A stretch of 64,000 nucleotides of DNA from Treponema sp. UBA4692 (GCA_002404895.1 DHKO01000002.1:1-64000); one strand, 5' to 3'. Positions 35,251 to 45,303 are shown, counted from the first letter of the stretch. Made by a program: numbers and translations. The notes: generated by a model not told the origin, from the sequence alone.

Positions 35251-37218
35251 TTATTCTCCAATCAGCTCGGCGAGCTTTTCAGCTGTGAATCCCAAATCCT
35301 CAGCAACTTTCTTTGCAGGGCCGGATTCTCCGAACCTGTTGATTGTGAACAAGTCTTTTTTGCTTGAAACATAGCCTTCCCAGCCTGTTTTCACGCCTGC
35401 CTCAGCGACAATCACGCGCTTTGCGCCTCCGAGAATTTCTTTCTGGAAATCATCGCTCTGCGCCTCAAAAAGATTCTTGTCAAGAATCGAGACAACGCGC
35501 ACATTCTTGGAAACTTTCGCAGCAGCCTCCAGAGCCATGTTCACTTCCGAGCCGGTCGCAACGACTGTAACATCAGGTGAGCCGCTTCCAGACTTCACAA
35601 CATATGCGCCTTTTTTGATTGTCTCGCGCCAGTTCTTGTCATCTTTCGCATAAACAGGAACATTCTGCCTTGTAAGCGCAAGGAGAACCGGATGGTCTTT
35701 GCTTTCCATCGCGATGTGCCAGGCCGCCACAGTTTCCTCAGCGTCGCCAGGGCGCAAAACCTGAAGATTCGGAATCGCGCGCAGGGAAGCAAGCTGCTCG
35801 ACAGGCTGATGGGTCGGGCCGTCCTCTCCAAGATAAATCGAGTCGTGCGTCAAATCATAAATGACCGGCTGCTTCATCAAGGCTGCAAGGCGGATTGAAG
35901 GGCGCATATAGTCAGAGAAAACGAGATAAGTCGCGCAGAACGGACGGAGACCGCCGTGCAGAGCCATTCCGGCGCACTCGCTTGCCATTCCAAACTCGCG
36001 GATTCCAAACTCAATCGAGCGTCCAGCCCTGTTTTCAGGAGTGTAAGTTCCGTTGTCGCCTTTCATTCCAGACTTGTTCGAGCCTTTCAAGTCAGCAGAG
36101 CCACCAACGAGATAAGAGTATCTAGCTCCCATCGCGGAAATCATGTCGCCTGACGCAGTTCTTGTCGCAACAGATTTTCCAACCTCGTAAACAGGATCTT
36201 CAGCGTTTCCGTCGGCGGTGAATTCATAGGAAGCCTTCCATTGCTTCGCAAGCACCGGGTTTTCCTTTGCCCAAGCGTCAAATTCCGTTTTCCAGTCAGC
36301 CTCGCGCTTCGCAAATTCAGCCTTTTTGGATTCAAAATACTTGAGCGCGTCCTCGTCAATCTGGAAAAACTCATCAGGATTAAGTCCGAGATTGATTTTT
36401 GTCTGGCGGACATCTTCCTCGCCGAGCGGCTCTCCGTGAACTTTCGGAGTTCCCTGCTTAGGAGCAAATTTTCCGATGACAGATTTCAGCATAATCAAAG
36501 TCGGCTTCTGGGATTCAGACTTCGCCTCCTCAACCAGCTTTCTGATTCCGTCTGCATCGTACATATCGCCTTTCAAAACCTGCCAGCCGTAAGCCTCGTA
36601 GCGTTTTCCAATATCTTCCGTAAAAGTGATGTCAGTTGAGCCGTCAATCGAGATTTTGTTCATGTCATAAAAGACAATCAACTTTCCGAGCTTGTTGTGG
36701 CCGGCAAAAGACGAAGCCTCGCTTGAAACGCCTTCCTCAAGGCAGCCCTCACCGACAAGGGCGTAAGTGTAATGGTCAACGATTTTATGATTTTCTGTAT
36801 TGTATTTTGCGGCGAGCATTGACTCTGCAAGAGCCATTCCAACAGCAAGCGCGATTCCCTGGCCAAGCGGGCCTGAAGTGTTCTCAACGCCGTCTGTGAC
36901 TCCATATTCAGGATGGCCGCAGCAGACTGAGCCAATCTGGCGGAAATTTTTAATGTCATCAAGAGTGATTTTGTATCCGCTGAGATGAAGAATCGAATAC
37001 AGCAGCATAGAGCCGTGTCCAGCGGAAAGAACAAAACGATCGCGGTCTGCCCACTTTGAATCAGCCGGATTGTGCTTCAAGATTTCTCCGTACAAAAGCG
37101 CGGCAAGCTCTGCGCATCCAAGCGGAAGTCCAGGGTGGCCTGAATTCGCTTTCTGAATGGCATCGATAGACAAACTGCGAATTGACTTTGCTACGGCAGC
37201 AATACTTTTAGAGTCCAT
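35251..37218 (-). CDS. tkt: Transketolase
   Basis: 655 residues from the ATG at 37218 (RBS GAGG; the longer reading from 37269 lacks one). Motifs: GHPGLPLGCAELAALLYGE, GPLGQGIALAVGMALAES, the thiamine-diphosphate segment GEGCLEEGVSSEASSFAGHN...YDMNKISIDG, and in the second half HDSIYLGEDGPTHQPVEQLA. It moves two-carbon units between sugar phosphates in the non-oxidative pentose phosphate pathway, linking with rpiA in this window. It stands as a single gene on the minus strand. Confidence 0.97.
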   Translation of the reverse strand: MDSKSIAAVAKSIRSLSIDAIQKANSGHPGLPLGCAELAALLYGEILKHNPADSKWADRDRFVLSAGHGSMLLYSILHLSGYKITLDDIKNFRQIGSVCCGHPEYGVTDGVENTSGPLGQGIALAVGMALAESMLAAKYNTENHKIVDHYTYALVGEGCLEEGVSSEASSFAGHNKLGKLIVFYDMNKISIDGSTDITFTEDIGKRYEAYGWQVLKGDMYDADGIRKLVEEAKSESQKPTLIMLKSVIGKFAPKQGTPKVHGEPLGEEDVRQTKINLGLNPDEFFQIDEDALKYFESKKAEFAKREADWKTEFDAWAKENPVLAKQWKASYEFTADGNAEDPVYEVGKSVATRTASGDMISAMGARYSYLVGGSADLKGSNKSGMKGDNGTYTPENRAGRSIEFGIREFGMASECAGMALHGGLRPFCATYLVFSDYMRPSIRLAALMKQPVIYDLTHDSIYLGEDGPTHQPVEQLASLRAIPNLQVLRPGDAEETVAAWHIAMESKDHPVLLALTRQNVPVYAKDDKNWRETIKKGAYVVKSGSGSPDVTVVATGSEVNMALEAAAKVSKNVRVVSILDKNLFEAQSDDFQKEILGGAKRVIVAEAGVKTGWEGYVSSKKDLFTINRFGESGPAKKVAEDLGFTAEKLAELIGE

Positions 37219-37304
37219 AAAAACCTCGTGAAAAAAATAACTCTCTTTCGTTTCCCGGACAAAGCCCAAAAAACGGTAAAAGTATAACGATTTTCAGGCA
37301 GATT

Positions 37305-38756
37305 TTAAATCACATTGAATCTTTTTTTTCTGACATCGAACATCGCGCCGGCAATCATCGGCCGGATTTCCTCGAAATTCGCCTCCATCCCCTCAAGCGA
37401 AAGCTGCATCGCGTAAGTCTCATCGTCGGCACATTCCATGTCGCCTGCCGTAATCTCCAGAATTCTCGTGATGTGCGTGAAAAGCTGGGAGAGCGTAACC
37501 ATTTCCTGCTGCGGAAGCTCCTGAAATTCGCGGTCGTTGCAGTCGATGTCGCTCACAAGATTCTCGACTTTCAGGAACAAGTCCAAAGCCTTGTGCCTTA
37601 TCTGCCCGAACGCGAAATCCGCGAACCAGTTGTATCCTTTCCGCAAAACTGCGTTGCGGTCTTCAATCTGCATTTCAAGCTGCTTTTTTTCTTTTTCGGA
37701 GATTCTGAGGTCTGAAGGAATTATTTTTCTAATAAGCTCGGGAACACTGTTCTTTTTCTCGTAGCACTGGTCTTTTATGAACGAGTCGATTATGTAGTCG
37801 GGACGCGCAATGAACGGAATGTTGCTGATGTTTCCAGCCCCGCAGTTTCTCACGTTCCATTTTCCAACCGCGGGAATTTCCTGCCCCTTGTACCAAAGAC
37901 GTGTCTCAACGCCGAAATATTCAATGTCGATTTTTTTTGACCATCTCAAGAATTCATGAACCGAGCCGCAGCTGTAAGCGCACAGCTCTTTTGAATGTTC
38001 ATAGAACACATTCGCAAGCTGCTCTTCCATTCCAGCGCAGGGTCCCATTCTGTCAAAGCTCTCAAGAAGAAAAGTCTCAAGATTCTCGTTCCATTTCTGC
38101 CGCTCAATGTCGCTTTCTGTCATCGAATAAGGATTTTCTTTTTTTTCCGCCATCGGATAAACTTCGATGATTCCGGCAGCCCAGTCCTTCACACGGCAGA
38201 GGATTCTCGCGCAGCGGCCAGCCCCGGCTTCCCTGAAAAGCGGCTCAAGGCTCACTCCAGTCAATGAAATTTTCGGAGGAAGCTCGAAGTCATTCTCGGC
38301 GATTTTCAGATTCTGGCAGGCAGGGTCGGAAGCGATATACTGAACGTTGTACTCCTCGCCAAAAAGCGTGAACAGGTCAAGCGCGGAAGACTTGTCCAGC
38401 TCGAGCTTTTTTGTACGGAGCTTTTTCCCAAGAAATTCAAACTTCAGATTGAAAGAGAACATATCGTTGTCAACGAACGGAATGCAGCGGTCGCCCGGAA
38501 TCAGAACCTTATTTTCAATCTCTTTTTGAGTCAAGACAATGCTGAAAACCTTTCCTGAAAACGCACCGGCTCTCGTTATGTACATTTTTTTCTGGAGAGC
38601 AAAAACGCGCGGATCGCTGTCCAAGAATTCCGTAAGCTCACCCAGTGTGAAATTATAATTCAGCGCGTTAAGCATACAAAGCATTTCTTTAGCCGAAAAA
38701 GGCTCGGGAAAACTCCGAAGAAAGTTTGTAAGAAAATTTTCTATTGTAAGTGCCAT
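37305..38756 (-). CDS. Conserved-looking hypothetical protein
   Basis: 483 residues from the ATG at 38756. I do not recognise a family. The N-terminal 85 residues look like a small winged-helix-type region (FSAKEMLCMLNALNYNFTLGELTEFL...ITRAGAFSGKVFSI). The middle part has hydrophobic beta segments and WAAGIIEVYPMAEKKEN. The C-terminal third is helical and acidic. No signal peptide or membrane helix, so probably cytosolic. The upstream start at 38792 lies in the -35 box of a promoter whose -10 box is 7 nt before the ATG at 38756. Confidence 0.7.
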   Translation of the reverse strand: MALTIENFLTNFLRSFPEPFSAKEMLCMLNALNYNFTLGELTEFLDSDPRVFALQKKMYITRAGAFSGKVFSIVLTQKEIENKVLIPGDRCIPFVDNDMFSFNLKFEFLGKKLRTKKLELDKSSALDLFTLFGEEYNVQYIASDPACQNLKIAENDFELPPKISLTGVSLEPLFREAGAGRCARILCRVKDWAAGIIEVYPMAEKKENPYSMTESDIERQKWNENLETFLLESFDRMGPCAGMEEQLANVFYEHSKELCAYSCGSVHEFLRWSKKIDIEYFGVETRLWYKGQEIPAVGKWNVRNCGAGNISNIPFIARPDYIIDSFIKDQCYEKKNSVPELIRKIIPSDLRISEKEKKQLEMQIEDRNAVLRKGYNWFADFAFGQIRHKALDLFLKVENLVSDIDCNDREFQELPQQEMVTLSQLFTHITRILEITAGDMECADDETYAMQLSLEGMEANFEEIRPMIAGAMFDVRKKRFNVI

Positions 38757-38763
38757 TGTTTTA

Positions 38764-38792
38764 AAGATAACAATAACAATGGCCAAAGTCAA
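38764..38792 (-). promoter_or_regulatory. Predicted leaderless promoter within the end of the kinase gene
   Basis: Minus strand TTGACT (38792-38787), 17 bp, TATCTT (38769-38764), 7 nt, ATG. The -35 box overlaps the stop region of the histidine kinase gene, so the hypothetical gene can be transcribed independently of it. Confidence 0.75.
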
Positions 38793-40174
38793 ACCAAGGG
38801 CTTTTCAGGCAGGGCAATCGTGAAGACAGCTCCGTAAGTGCTCGCGTTTTTCGCGCTGATTGTGCCGCCCAAAGCTGTTACAAGCGTCTGGGCAATCGAA
38901 AGACCAAGCCCGCTTCCGCCTACTTTTCTTGTGTGCGACTCGTCGCCACGGTAAAAACGCTGGAAAATATGCGGCAAGTCCTTTTCTTTTAAGCCAGGGC
39001 CGTTGTCCTCTTCCTCGATTATGATTTTTCCGTCAGAGGATTTTTCCGCGCGAAGCTCAACAATGCATTTCTTGTCGGCGAATTTCACGCTGTTTGAAAT
39101 CAGGACTGTAAGAACCTGATGAAGCATTTCCTCGTCCGTAAAGAGAGAGATTTCTCCGCAGGAAAAAGTCAGCTCTGAATTCGGAGAATATGACTTTACT
39201 TCTTCCGAAAGCCGCCTGAACAAGACATCAAGCTTCACATTCGAGAAATTCGGCTTGATTCTTCCGCTTTCAATCCGCGAAATCTGCAGGAGATTCGAGA
39301 TAATCGCGTGCATTGAGCGCGCCTCGTCCCGAATTGCCGCCAAAGATTTCTCAAGCTGAGCAGGCTCGTCTTTTCCCCATCTCAAAAGAAGATTTGTCTG
39401 CCCGGAAATCACAGTGAGCGGCGTGTTAAGCTCGTGCGAGACATCGCTTGAAAACTGCCTTTCCCGGTCAAAATCGCGTTTTAGCCGCTTGAAAAGCTCG
39501 TTGAAAGTCTTTGAAAGCTGGTCGATTTCATCATCATAGTCGCTGACAGGCAAAAAATCTCCGCCGCTCGCTCCTTTTGAATCCGAAAGAGAAAATTTCT
39601 CAGCTGAGCGTGTGATTCTCACAACCGGCTCGATTGTCTTCCGCGCGATAAAAAGCGAAATAAGAAAAGACACGAGCAGAATCGGAATAACAATGAACAA
39701 AATCGCCTTCGGCAGGTTCTGGTAAATTTCCGAGGAAGTGTCCGAGTCCATATTCATCGAGACAACGGCCGTGTATAAAATATCTCTGTAGGAAAATTCC
39801 CGCGCAACGTAGAAAATATCAAGATTTCCGTCATAGAAATAATCGCGGATAAAAAATTTTTTCGCTTTTCCGTCTGTGTCCTGCAAAAGCGGCAAAAACG
39901 GGTCATTTGAAGCGATGACCCGCTTTGTTTCTTTTTCATAGACAACATAGGAAAGAAAATACGGAACTGCGTGCAGGTCTGTCTCTGAATTTGTGTTTAC
40001 GGCAAGAATCGCTTCCGACATCGCCTTGTTCAGTTCCAACGCAAGATTTCTTTTCACAAAGTTGTTGACAACAAAAACAAAGAAAACCGACATCAGAATA
40101 ACGACAAACGAAATCAAAAGCATAAAGCGCAGAGAAAGCCTGATTGAGAACGACTTTAAGATTTTTCTGCCCAT
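38789..40174 (-). CDS. Sensor histidine kinase
   Basis: 461 residues. TM1 17-37, a periplasmic sensor of about 115 residues, TM2 156-177, HAMP 178-235, HisKA with phospho-His247 in SHELNTPL, N box VLISNSVKFADKK, G boxes EEDNGPGL and GGSGLGLSIAQ. It autophosphorylates in response to an envelope signal and passes the phosphate to the response regulator encoded 25 nt upstream. The small periplasmic protein encoded first in the unit could be its ligand or modulator (inference). Confidence 0.94.
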   Translation of the reverse strand: MGRKILKSFSIRLSLRFMLLISFVVILMSVFFVFVVNNFVKRNLALELNKAMSEAILAVNTNSETDLHAVPYFLSYVVYEKETKRVIASNDPFLPLLQDTDGKAKKFFIRDYFYDGNLDIFYVAREFSYRDILYTAVVSMNMDSDTSSEIYQNLPKAILFIVIPILLVSFLISLFIARKTIEPVVRITRSAEKFSLSDSKGASGGDFLPVSDYDDEIDQLSKTFNELFKRLKRDFDRERQFSSDVSHELNTPLTVISGQTNLLLRWGKDEPAQLEKSLAAIRDEARSMHAIISNLLQISRIESGRIKPNFSNVKLDVLFRRLSEEVKSYSPNSELTFSCGEISLFTDEEMLHQVLTVLISNSVKFADKKCIVELRAEKSSDGKIIIEEEDNGPGLKEKDLPHIFQRFYRGDESHTRKVGGSGLGLSIAQTLVTALGGTISAKNASTYGAVFTIALPEKPLV

Positions 40175-40199
40175 ACGCGAGAATTCAAAAAAGCTGCCG

Positions 40200-40889
40200 C
40201 TAAATCATCATGTAGCCGACGCCGCGCACAGTCCTGATGTATTCATCTTTTGTGCAGGTTGAAATTTTGTTTCTGAGATAGCCGACGTACACATCAACCG
40301 TGTTCTCGTCGATAAAATGGCCTTTTCCCCAGATTGAGTCGATAATCTCACCTCGTGTCATCGCCTTGTCCCTGTTCTCAACAAAGCACTTGAGCATCAT
40401 AAATTCAGTTTTTGAAAGAGAAATCTCGTGTCCACAGATTACGCAGTTCATTTTTGAAGGATTAAGCTCAAGCTCGCGGTGCTTCAAAGCATCCTCTGCA
40501 GCCTTCTCGAATTTTATGCGGCGCAAAAGCGCGTTGATTCTCGCCAAAAGCTCCTCGATTTCAAAAGGCTTTGCAATGTAGTCGTCCGCGCCGGAATTCA
40601 ATCCGTTGATTTTGTCGATTGTCTCGCTGCGCGCAGTCTCGATGATTACAGGAACTGTGGATTTTTCCCGGATTCTTCTCAAAACCTCAAGTCCGTTAAG
40701 CTCAGGAAGCATAACATCAAGAAGAATCAAGTCCGGCTCGCCTTCCTCGAACATCTCGAGAGCCTGCCGCCCGGTTTCCGCAAGCGCGGTCTCGTATCCT
40801 TCATGCTTAAGTTCTGAAATAACAAAGTCCGAAATGCCCTTGTCATCTTCTACGATAAGAATCTTTTTTGATTTCGATTCGTTTTCCAT
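40200..40889 (-). CDS. OmpR/PhoB-family response regulator
   Basis: 229 residues. Receiver domain 9-120 with acidic pocket VEDD and phospho-Asp58 in LILLDVMLPELNG, Thr in ETARSE and Lys in AKPFEIEELL. The winged-helix DNA-binding domain (about 135-229) has SKTEFMMLKCFVENRDKAMTR and VDVYVGYLRNKI...IRTVRGVGYMM. RBS AAGGAGA. It lies between the secreted-protein gene and the kinase gene on one strand. Confidence 0.95.
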   Translation of the reverse strand: MENESKSKKILIVEDDKGISDFVISELKHEGYETALAETGRQALEMFEEGEPDLILLDVMLPELNGLEVLRRIREKSTVPVIIETARSETIDKINGLNSGADDYIAKPFEIEELLARINALLRRIKFEKAAEDALKHRELELNPSKMNCVICGHEISLSKTEFMMLKCFVENRDKAMTRGEIIDSIWGKGHFIDENTVDVYVGYLRNKISTCTKDEYIRTVRGVGYMMI

Positions 40890-40922
40890 TTTTTGCTCTC
40901 CTTGACGCGGCGAAAAAACACG

Positions 40923-41546
40923 TCAATTCACTTGGATATTCCCGAGATTTATCTCCGGGATTTTTTCGCCGTCAAAAGCCTCGACATCATTTATCGCGAG
41001 CGAAAATTCTTTTGACTGCGCAGGGATTTGTATACGAACACAATCGCCTTTATTACTAAATGAGAATTTTACATCATCGGTAACATTTTTTCCATTTATT
41101 TTTACATTCGAGCATGAGAAACTTCTTGGATTTATTTCCTGATTGAACAGAATTTTCACAGTTATCTTCCCGGAATTGGATTTTTCCGCCTTGACTTTTG
41201 CCACAGAAAGCCCGTCCTCTATCACAGCTTTCCGGCTTCCGCGGTAGTTCACAACTTCAACAGGCTCGGAGACTGTGTGCCAGCCTGTCGCAGGGTTAAA
41301 GCAGCCGCTTGAATTCTGACCGTCTTTATTTAAATCCTGGGAAACAACAAATGCAGGCGAATTTCTCCGCTCAGAGCCGCTTTCAGAATATTGCGCGCGC
41401 GATTTTTCAGGAGACTGCCTTTTGCCTTCGGCAGGGCTTCCAGACATTCCTCTTCCGCCGCCGGAAAATCCGTCAGCAAACGACAGGAAAACTTGGAAAA
41501 GCGACAAAATTATAACTGCAATAAATCTGAAACTCATTCTCATCAT
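40923..41546 (-). CDS. Small secreted protein, first gene of the two-component unit
   Basis: 207 residues with a signal peptide (cleavage near residue 24, LSFADG). The middle is low-complexity Gly/Ser/Arg/Lys. The C-terminal 90 residues form a beta-rich Ig-like or SbsA-type domain (KITVKILFNQEINPRSFSCS...AINDVEAFDGEKIP). A second ATG at codon 2 and a third at codon 4 are possible starts; TATACT lies 7 nt before the first ATG. 33 nt separate it from the response regulator. Function unknown; a periplasmic partner of the kinase is plausible. Confidence 0.65.
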   Translation of the reverse strand: MMRMSFRFIAVIILSLFQVFLSFADGFSGGGRGMSGSPAEGKRQSPEKSRAQYSESGSERRNSPAFVVSQDLNKDGQNSSGCFNPATGWHTVSEPVEVVNYRGSRKAVIEDGLSVAKVKAEKSNSGKITVKILFNQEINPRSFSCSNVKINGKNVTDDVKFSFSNKGDCVRIQIPAQSKEFSLAINDVEAFDGEKIPEINLGNIQVN

Positions 41547-41750
41547 GACAAAAAGTATAATGCAGCATTTTTTTTAGAGAATAAATTGACTGTTAATCTT
41601 GTTTAAGAGATTACTTAAAGCTAATTTTAATTTTGCTTCTATTGTTGAGCGATTTTTGATAAGATGATTTCCGCTTGTTTTTTCATTCTTCTTGAAAGAT
41701 TATGACAAAATTACTGCGAAAAACACACCAAATCAACAAAGAGGATTTTT

Positions 41751-42362
41751 ATGAATTCTGCTAGCAAAAATTACAAGCTCGCGCTCACAGGACTTTTCAG
41801 CGCGCTTTGCGTTCTCCTTTCGGTTACTCCGCTTGGCTACATCAAGCTGGGCTTTATAAACATCACAATTCTGCATATTCCAGTGATTCTGGCGGCGGTT
41901 CTCGGAGGCTTCGGCCCGGCAGCAATAACGGGGCTTATCTTCGGCCTTACAAGCTGCATCCGCTCGAACATGGCAGGAACGCCTTTCTTCGGAAATCCGC
42001 TCTGCTCTGTCCTTCCGCGCGTTCTGTTCGCAGTCTCGGCATGGGCAATCTACACTGCGCTTTCAAGGCTGCCATTTATGAAAAAAACTCTTGCGGGCGC
42101 GCTCTCAGCTGGAATCGGAACATTCCTCCACACTTTCTACGTTATGACTATGGTATTCATCTTGTTTTCTCAGAATCTTCTCGGCGGAATGAAAATAGAG
42201 GCGGGCGGCCTTAAAGGATATTTCATAATGCTCGGAATCATGTACGGAACAAACGGAATCTGGGAAATAATCGGGGCGACAATTATAACAGCGGCGGTTT
42301 TAGGCACAATCTTCATCGCAGCGAACGGAAAATCAAAGCTCTCTAAGGAAAGCGACGAATAA
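41751..42362 (+). CDS. ECF transporter S component
   Basis: 203 residues, about six transmembrane helices. The family pattern is seen in the N-terminal helix (YKLALTGLFSALCVLLSV), IKLGFINITILHIPVILAA and the Gly-rich GGFGPAAITGLIFGLTS. It would bind a vitamin or related micronutrient and dock on a shared energising module encoded elsewhere. The ligand cannot be read from the sequence. RBS AGAGGA. 17 nt before trkA, so likely co-transcribed. Confidence 0.82.
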   Translation: MNSASKNYKLALTGLFSALCVLLSVTPLGYIKLGFINITILHIPVILAAVLGGFGPAAITGLIFGLTSCIRSNMAGTPFFGNPLCSVLPRVLFAVSAWAIYTALSRLPFMKKTLAGALSAGIGTFLHTFYVMTMVFILFSQNLLGGMKIEAGGLKGYFIMLGIMYGTNGIWEIIGATIITAAVLGTIFIAANGKSKLSKESDE

Positions 42363-42379
42363 ACTAAGGAGAATAACAA

Positions 42380-43813
42380 TTGAAAATAGTGATTGTCGGG
42401 GCTGGATTCACAGGAATTCAGCTTGCGAAACGGCTTGTGAACGGAAAAAACGATGTTGTCCTGATTGACAATGACGAGAACACAGTCCGGCACGCTTCAA
42501 ACAGGCTCGACTGCAACGTTATCCAGGCCGACGGAAACAATCTTGAGACTCTCGAGGAGGCAGGAATCGAAAAGGCGGACGCACTTGTCTGCGTAACTTC
42601 GTCCGACGAAGTGAATATGATTACCTGCTCGCTAGTCGATTCTGTCTATCCTAAAATCCTGAAAATCGCGCGCGTGAGAAATTACGCCTACTACGTGAAC
42701 ACAAGCACGGCGGCAAAAAAGCACGCGACAGTTCTTTCAGGCGAGCACCGTCCTCTTTACGGAATCGACTTTATGGTTCATCCTGATGTCGAGGCGGCCC
42801 AGGCAATAGTCAGCGCGGTTGAGCATGGCGCGATAATGGACTCGATTTCTTTTGACGATTCTCCTTACGAGCTTGTCAGAATTGGAATCGAGGCGGAATC
42901 TCGCTTTGACGGAATCGCGCTCCAGAACATCAGAAAAGTTACAGAAAAGCGATTTCTGATTTCCTATCTTGAATCAGACGGCGAGACAACACTTCCAAGC
43001 GGCGGCTCAATTTTAAAGGCAGGCGACTTTGCCGGAATTCTCCTGAAACGAGAGGATTTGCCGGATTTTCTCAGCCTCTGCGGCTCAAAAGTCAAGGAAA
43101 TCAAAAAAATCGCTCTTGTCGGCGCAAACAGAATCGGAACAATTGTCGCAGAAAAGCTGATTCACACGAAAAAAAGCAAAATAAGGCAGTTTTTAGGCTT
43201 AAAGTCAAAGCTCAACAGCGATTTTGTGATTGTTGACTCCGACGAGGAGAACGCAAAGGTGGCGGCTGAAAAATTCCCAGACATCCGGGTTTTCAACGCG
43301 GACGTTACCGAGGAAGGATTTATCGAGGAAGAAGGAATCGACAAATTCGACCTTGTAATCTGCTGCACTCAAAACTACGAGATGAACATTGTAATGGCGG
43401 CTTTCATCGAGTCTCTTGGCGTGAAAAACAGCGTCGCGCTTGTCGCAAATTCGGCTTTCGGAGAAATCGCGCGCAGGCTAGACATTGAAGTTGCGGTTCC
43501 AATCCGCGACTCGGTTGTTGACAGCATAATCGGCCATCTGCGCGGAGAATCCGTAACAGGCGTTCATTCCGTGAACGGAAGCCTTGAAATCGTCGAAATC
43601 ACGGTTCCTGAAAATTCCGAAGTAAACGGAAAAGAGCTGAAAGAAATAGCGGAAAACGGAGCGTTCCTGATTCTTCAGATTCAAAAATCAGGCGAAAAGG
43701 AATTCACGATTCCCTACGGAAACGCGCGGCTCGATGCGGGAGACAAAATCATCGTAATCACAAACACGGAAAACAACGAGCACGTAATGAAAAAATTCGG
43801 CTCTGTGGAATGA
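42380..43813 (+). CDS. trkA: Trk potassium uptake regulator TrkA
   Basis: 477 residues starting with a TTG codon (42380) after a strong AAGGAG RBS. Two RCK modules: Rossmann loops GAGFTGIQLAKRL (7-19) and GANRIGTIVAEKL (about 248), each followed by a TrkA-C subdomain. It binds NAD(H) in the cytosol and gates TrkH, encoded 17 nt downstream. Confidence 0.95.
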   Translation: MKIVIVGAGFTGIQLAKRLVNGKNDVVLIDNDENTVRHASNRLDCNVIQADGNNLETLEEAGIEKADALVCVTSSDEVNMITCSLVDSVYPKILKIARVRNYAYYVNTSTAAKKHATVLSGEHRPLYGIDFMVHPDVEAAQAIVSAVEHGAIMDSISFDDSPYELVRIGIEAESRFDGIALQNIRKVTEKRFLISYLESDGETTLPSGGSILKAGDFAGILLKREDLPDFLSLCGSKVKEIKKIALVGANRIGTIVAEKLIHTKKSKIRQFLGLKSKLNSDFVIVDSDEENAKVAAEKFPDIRVFNADVTEEGFIEEEGIDKFDLVICCTQNYEMNIVMAAFIESLGVKNSVALVANSAFGEIARRLDIEVAVPIRDSVVDSIIGHLRGESVTGVHSVNGSLEIVEITVPENSEVNGKELKEIAENGAFLILQIQKSGEKEFTIPYGNARLDAGDKIIVITNTENNEHVMKKFGSVE

Positions 43814-43830
43814 TTTCGGGTGCTATATAA

Positions 43831-45276
43831 ATGCAGTTATTTTTGTTTGTCAGGCTGATTTTTATAGTTCTCTCGATTGCGTCGTTCACGCTTATTTTCC
43901 CAATCGCCACGGCGGTTTTGTCCGGCGAATTTTCTGTCTTGCCGGGATTCATAATTCCGCTTTTTTTTACGCTCGCAACAGGAATCTCCCTTTTTTTCGC
44001 AGGAAGAAAGTCAAAGATAAAATTTTCAACGCGGAGCGTTTTCTCGTTCGTCGCGATTGTTTGGGCGTGCATAAGCTTGTGGGGCGCAGTTCCTCTGATT
44101 CTGACAAAAAGCGCGCCGAGCTTTATAGACGCTTTTTTTGAGTCGGTCTCGGGCTTCACAACGACAGGCGCGACAATCTTCAACGACGTTGAGTCGCTTC
44201 CTCGCTCGGTAAACTTGTGGAGATGCCAGATGCACTGGCTCGGCGGAATGGGAATCATCGCATTGACCGTTGCACTGCTTCCTCTTTTGGGAACCGGCGG
44301 ATTTCAGCTTGTAAAAAGCGAGAGCACAGGTCCTGACAAAGGCAAAATCACGCCGAAAATGACAGACACAGCAAAAACGCTCTGGTTTTTGTATATCGGA
44401 TTCACGGCGGCGCAGATTATAACGCTTAAAATCGCGGGCGTGAGCTTTTTCGATTCAGTCTGCCTTGCGTTCTCAACGCTTGGAACCGGCGGATTCTCGG
44501 TCTTGAATTCAAGCGTTTCGGGCTACAATTCTGCCGCGGTCGAAATCATCTGTACGGTTTTTATGTTTCTCGCTGGCGTGAATTTCAGCCTTTACTATTA
44601 TCTCGTCTCTGGAAAATTCGATGAAATCAGAAAAAATTCCGAGCTAAAGGCGTACATCTCGATTTTTGCCGTCTGCGCGGTTATGATTGCAATTTTTCTG
44701 TTTCCGCACTGCAAAAGCATTGCAAAGGCACTGCGTCTTTCAGCATTCCAAGTCGCTTCGATAATGACGACGACAGGATTTTATTCTGCGGACTATATGG
44801 CGTGGCCAAGCACGGCGCAGTTTTTTGTGTTCTCGCTGCTATTGGTCGGCGGCTCTTCCGGCTCCACCGCAGGAGGATTCAAGGTTATCCGCTGGGTGAT
44901 TCTGCAGAAGCAGGCGCGCAACGAGATGATGAGAATGTTACATCCGCACGGGCTTTTCAGCATTTCAGTTGACGGCAGACCAGGCAGAAAAGATTTGGTT
45001 TTCAACGTGGCGGCGTTCACTTTTGTCTATTTCGCGCTCGTTTTTGTCTCAACTTTAATCAGCACAATCTTCAATCTTGACTTGTTCACAGGATTCACCG
45101 CAAGCCTTTCAATGGTGGCAAACGCAGGCCCGGCTTTCGGCACAATCGGCGCGACAGGAAGCTTCGCGGCTCTTCACCCGGCTTTAAAGCTCTGGTACTG
45201 CTTCGTTATGATTGCAGGCCGCCTCGAACTTTACAACCTGATAATTTTCATTTTCCCCGAATACTGGCGGAAATAA
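43831..45276 (+). CDS. trkH: Trk potassium transporter membrane subunit TrkH
   Basis: 481 residues, with four pore-loop motifs of the K+ channel-like fold: GFTTTGATIF, FSTLGTGGFS, IMTTTGFYS and NAGPAFGTIGATG. Also the typical HWLGGMGIIAL and GRLELYNLI near the end. It forms the K+ pathway of the Trk system with the TrkA encoded just upstream. No terminator is obvious before the convergent GH43 gene. Confidence 0.96.
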   Translation: MQLFLFVRLIFIVLSIASFTLIFPIATAVLSGEFSVLPGFIIPLFFTLATGISLFFAGRKSKIKFSTRSVFSFVAIVWACISLWGAVPLILTKSAPSFIDAFFESVSGFTTTGATIFNDVESLPRSVNLWRCQMHWLGGMGIIALTVALLPLLGTGGFQLVKSESTGPDKGKITPKMTDTAKTLWFLYIGFTAAQIITLKIAGVSFFDSVCLAFSTLGTGGFSVLNSSVSGYNSAAVEIICTVFMFLAGVNFSLYYYLVSGKFDEIRKNSELKAYISIFAVCAVMIAIFLFPHCKSIAKALRLSAFQVASIMTTTGFYSADYMAWPSTAQFFVFSLLLVGGSSGSTAGGFKVIRWVILQKQARNEMMRMLHPHGLFSISVDGRPGRKDLVFNVAAFTFVYFALVFVSTLISTIFNLDLFTGFTASLSMVANAGPAFGTIGATGSFAALHPALKLWYCFVMIAGRLELYNLIIFIFPEYWRK

Positions 45277-45303
45277 AAAGCGGCGCAAAAAAAAGCATTT
45301 ATT

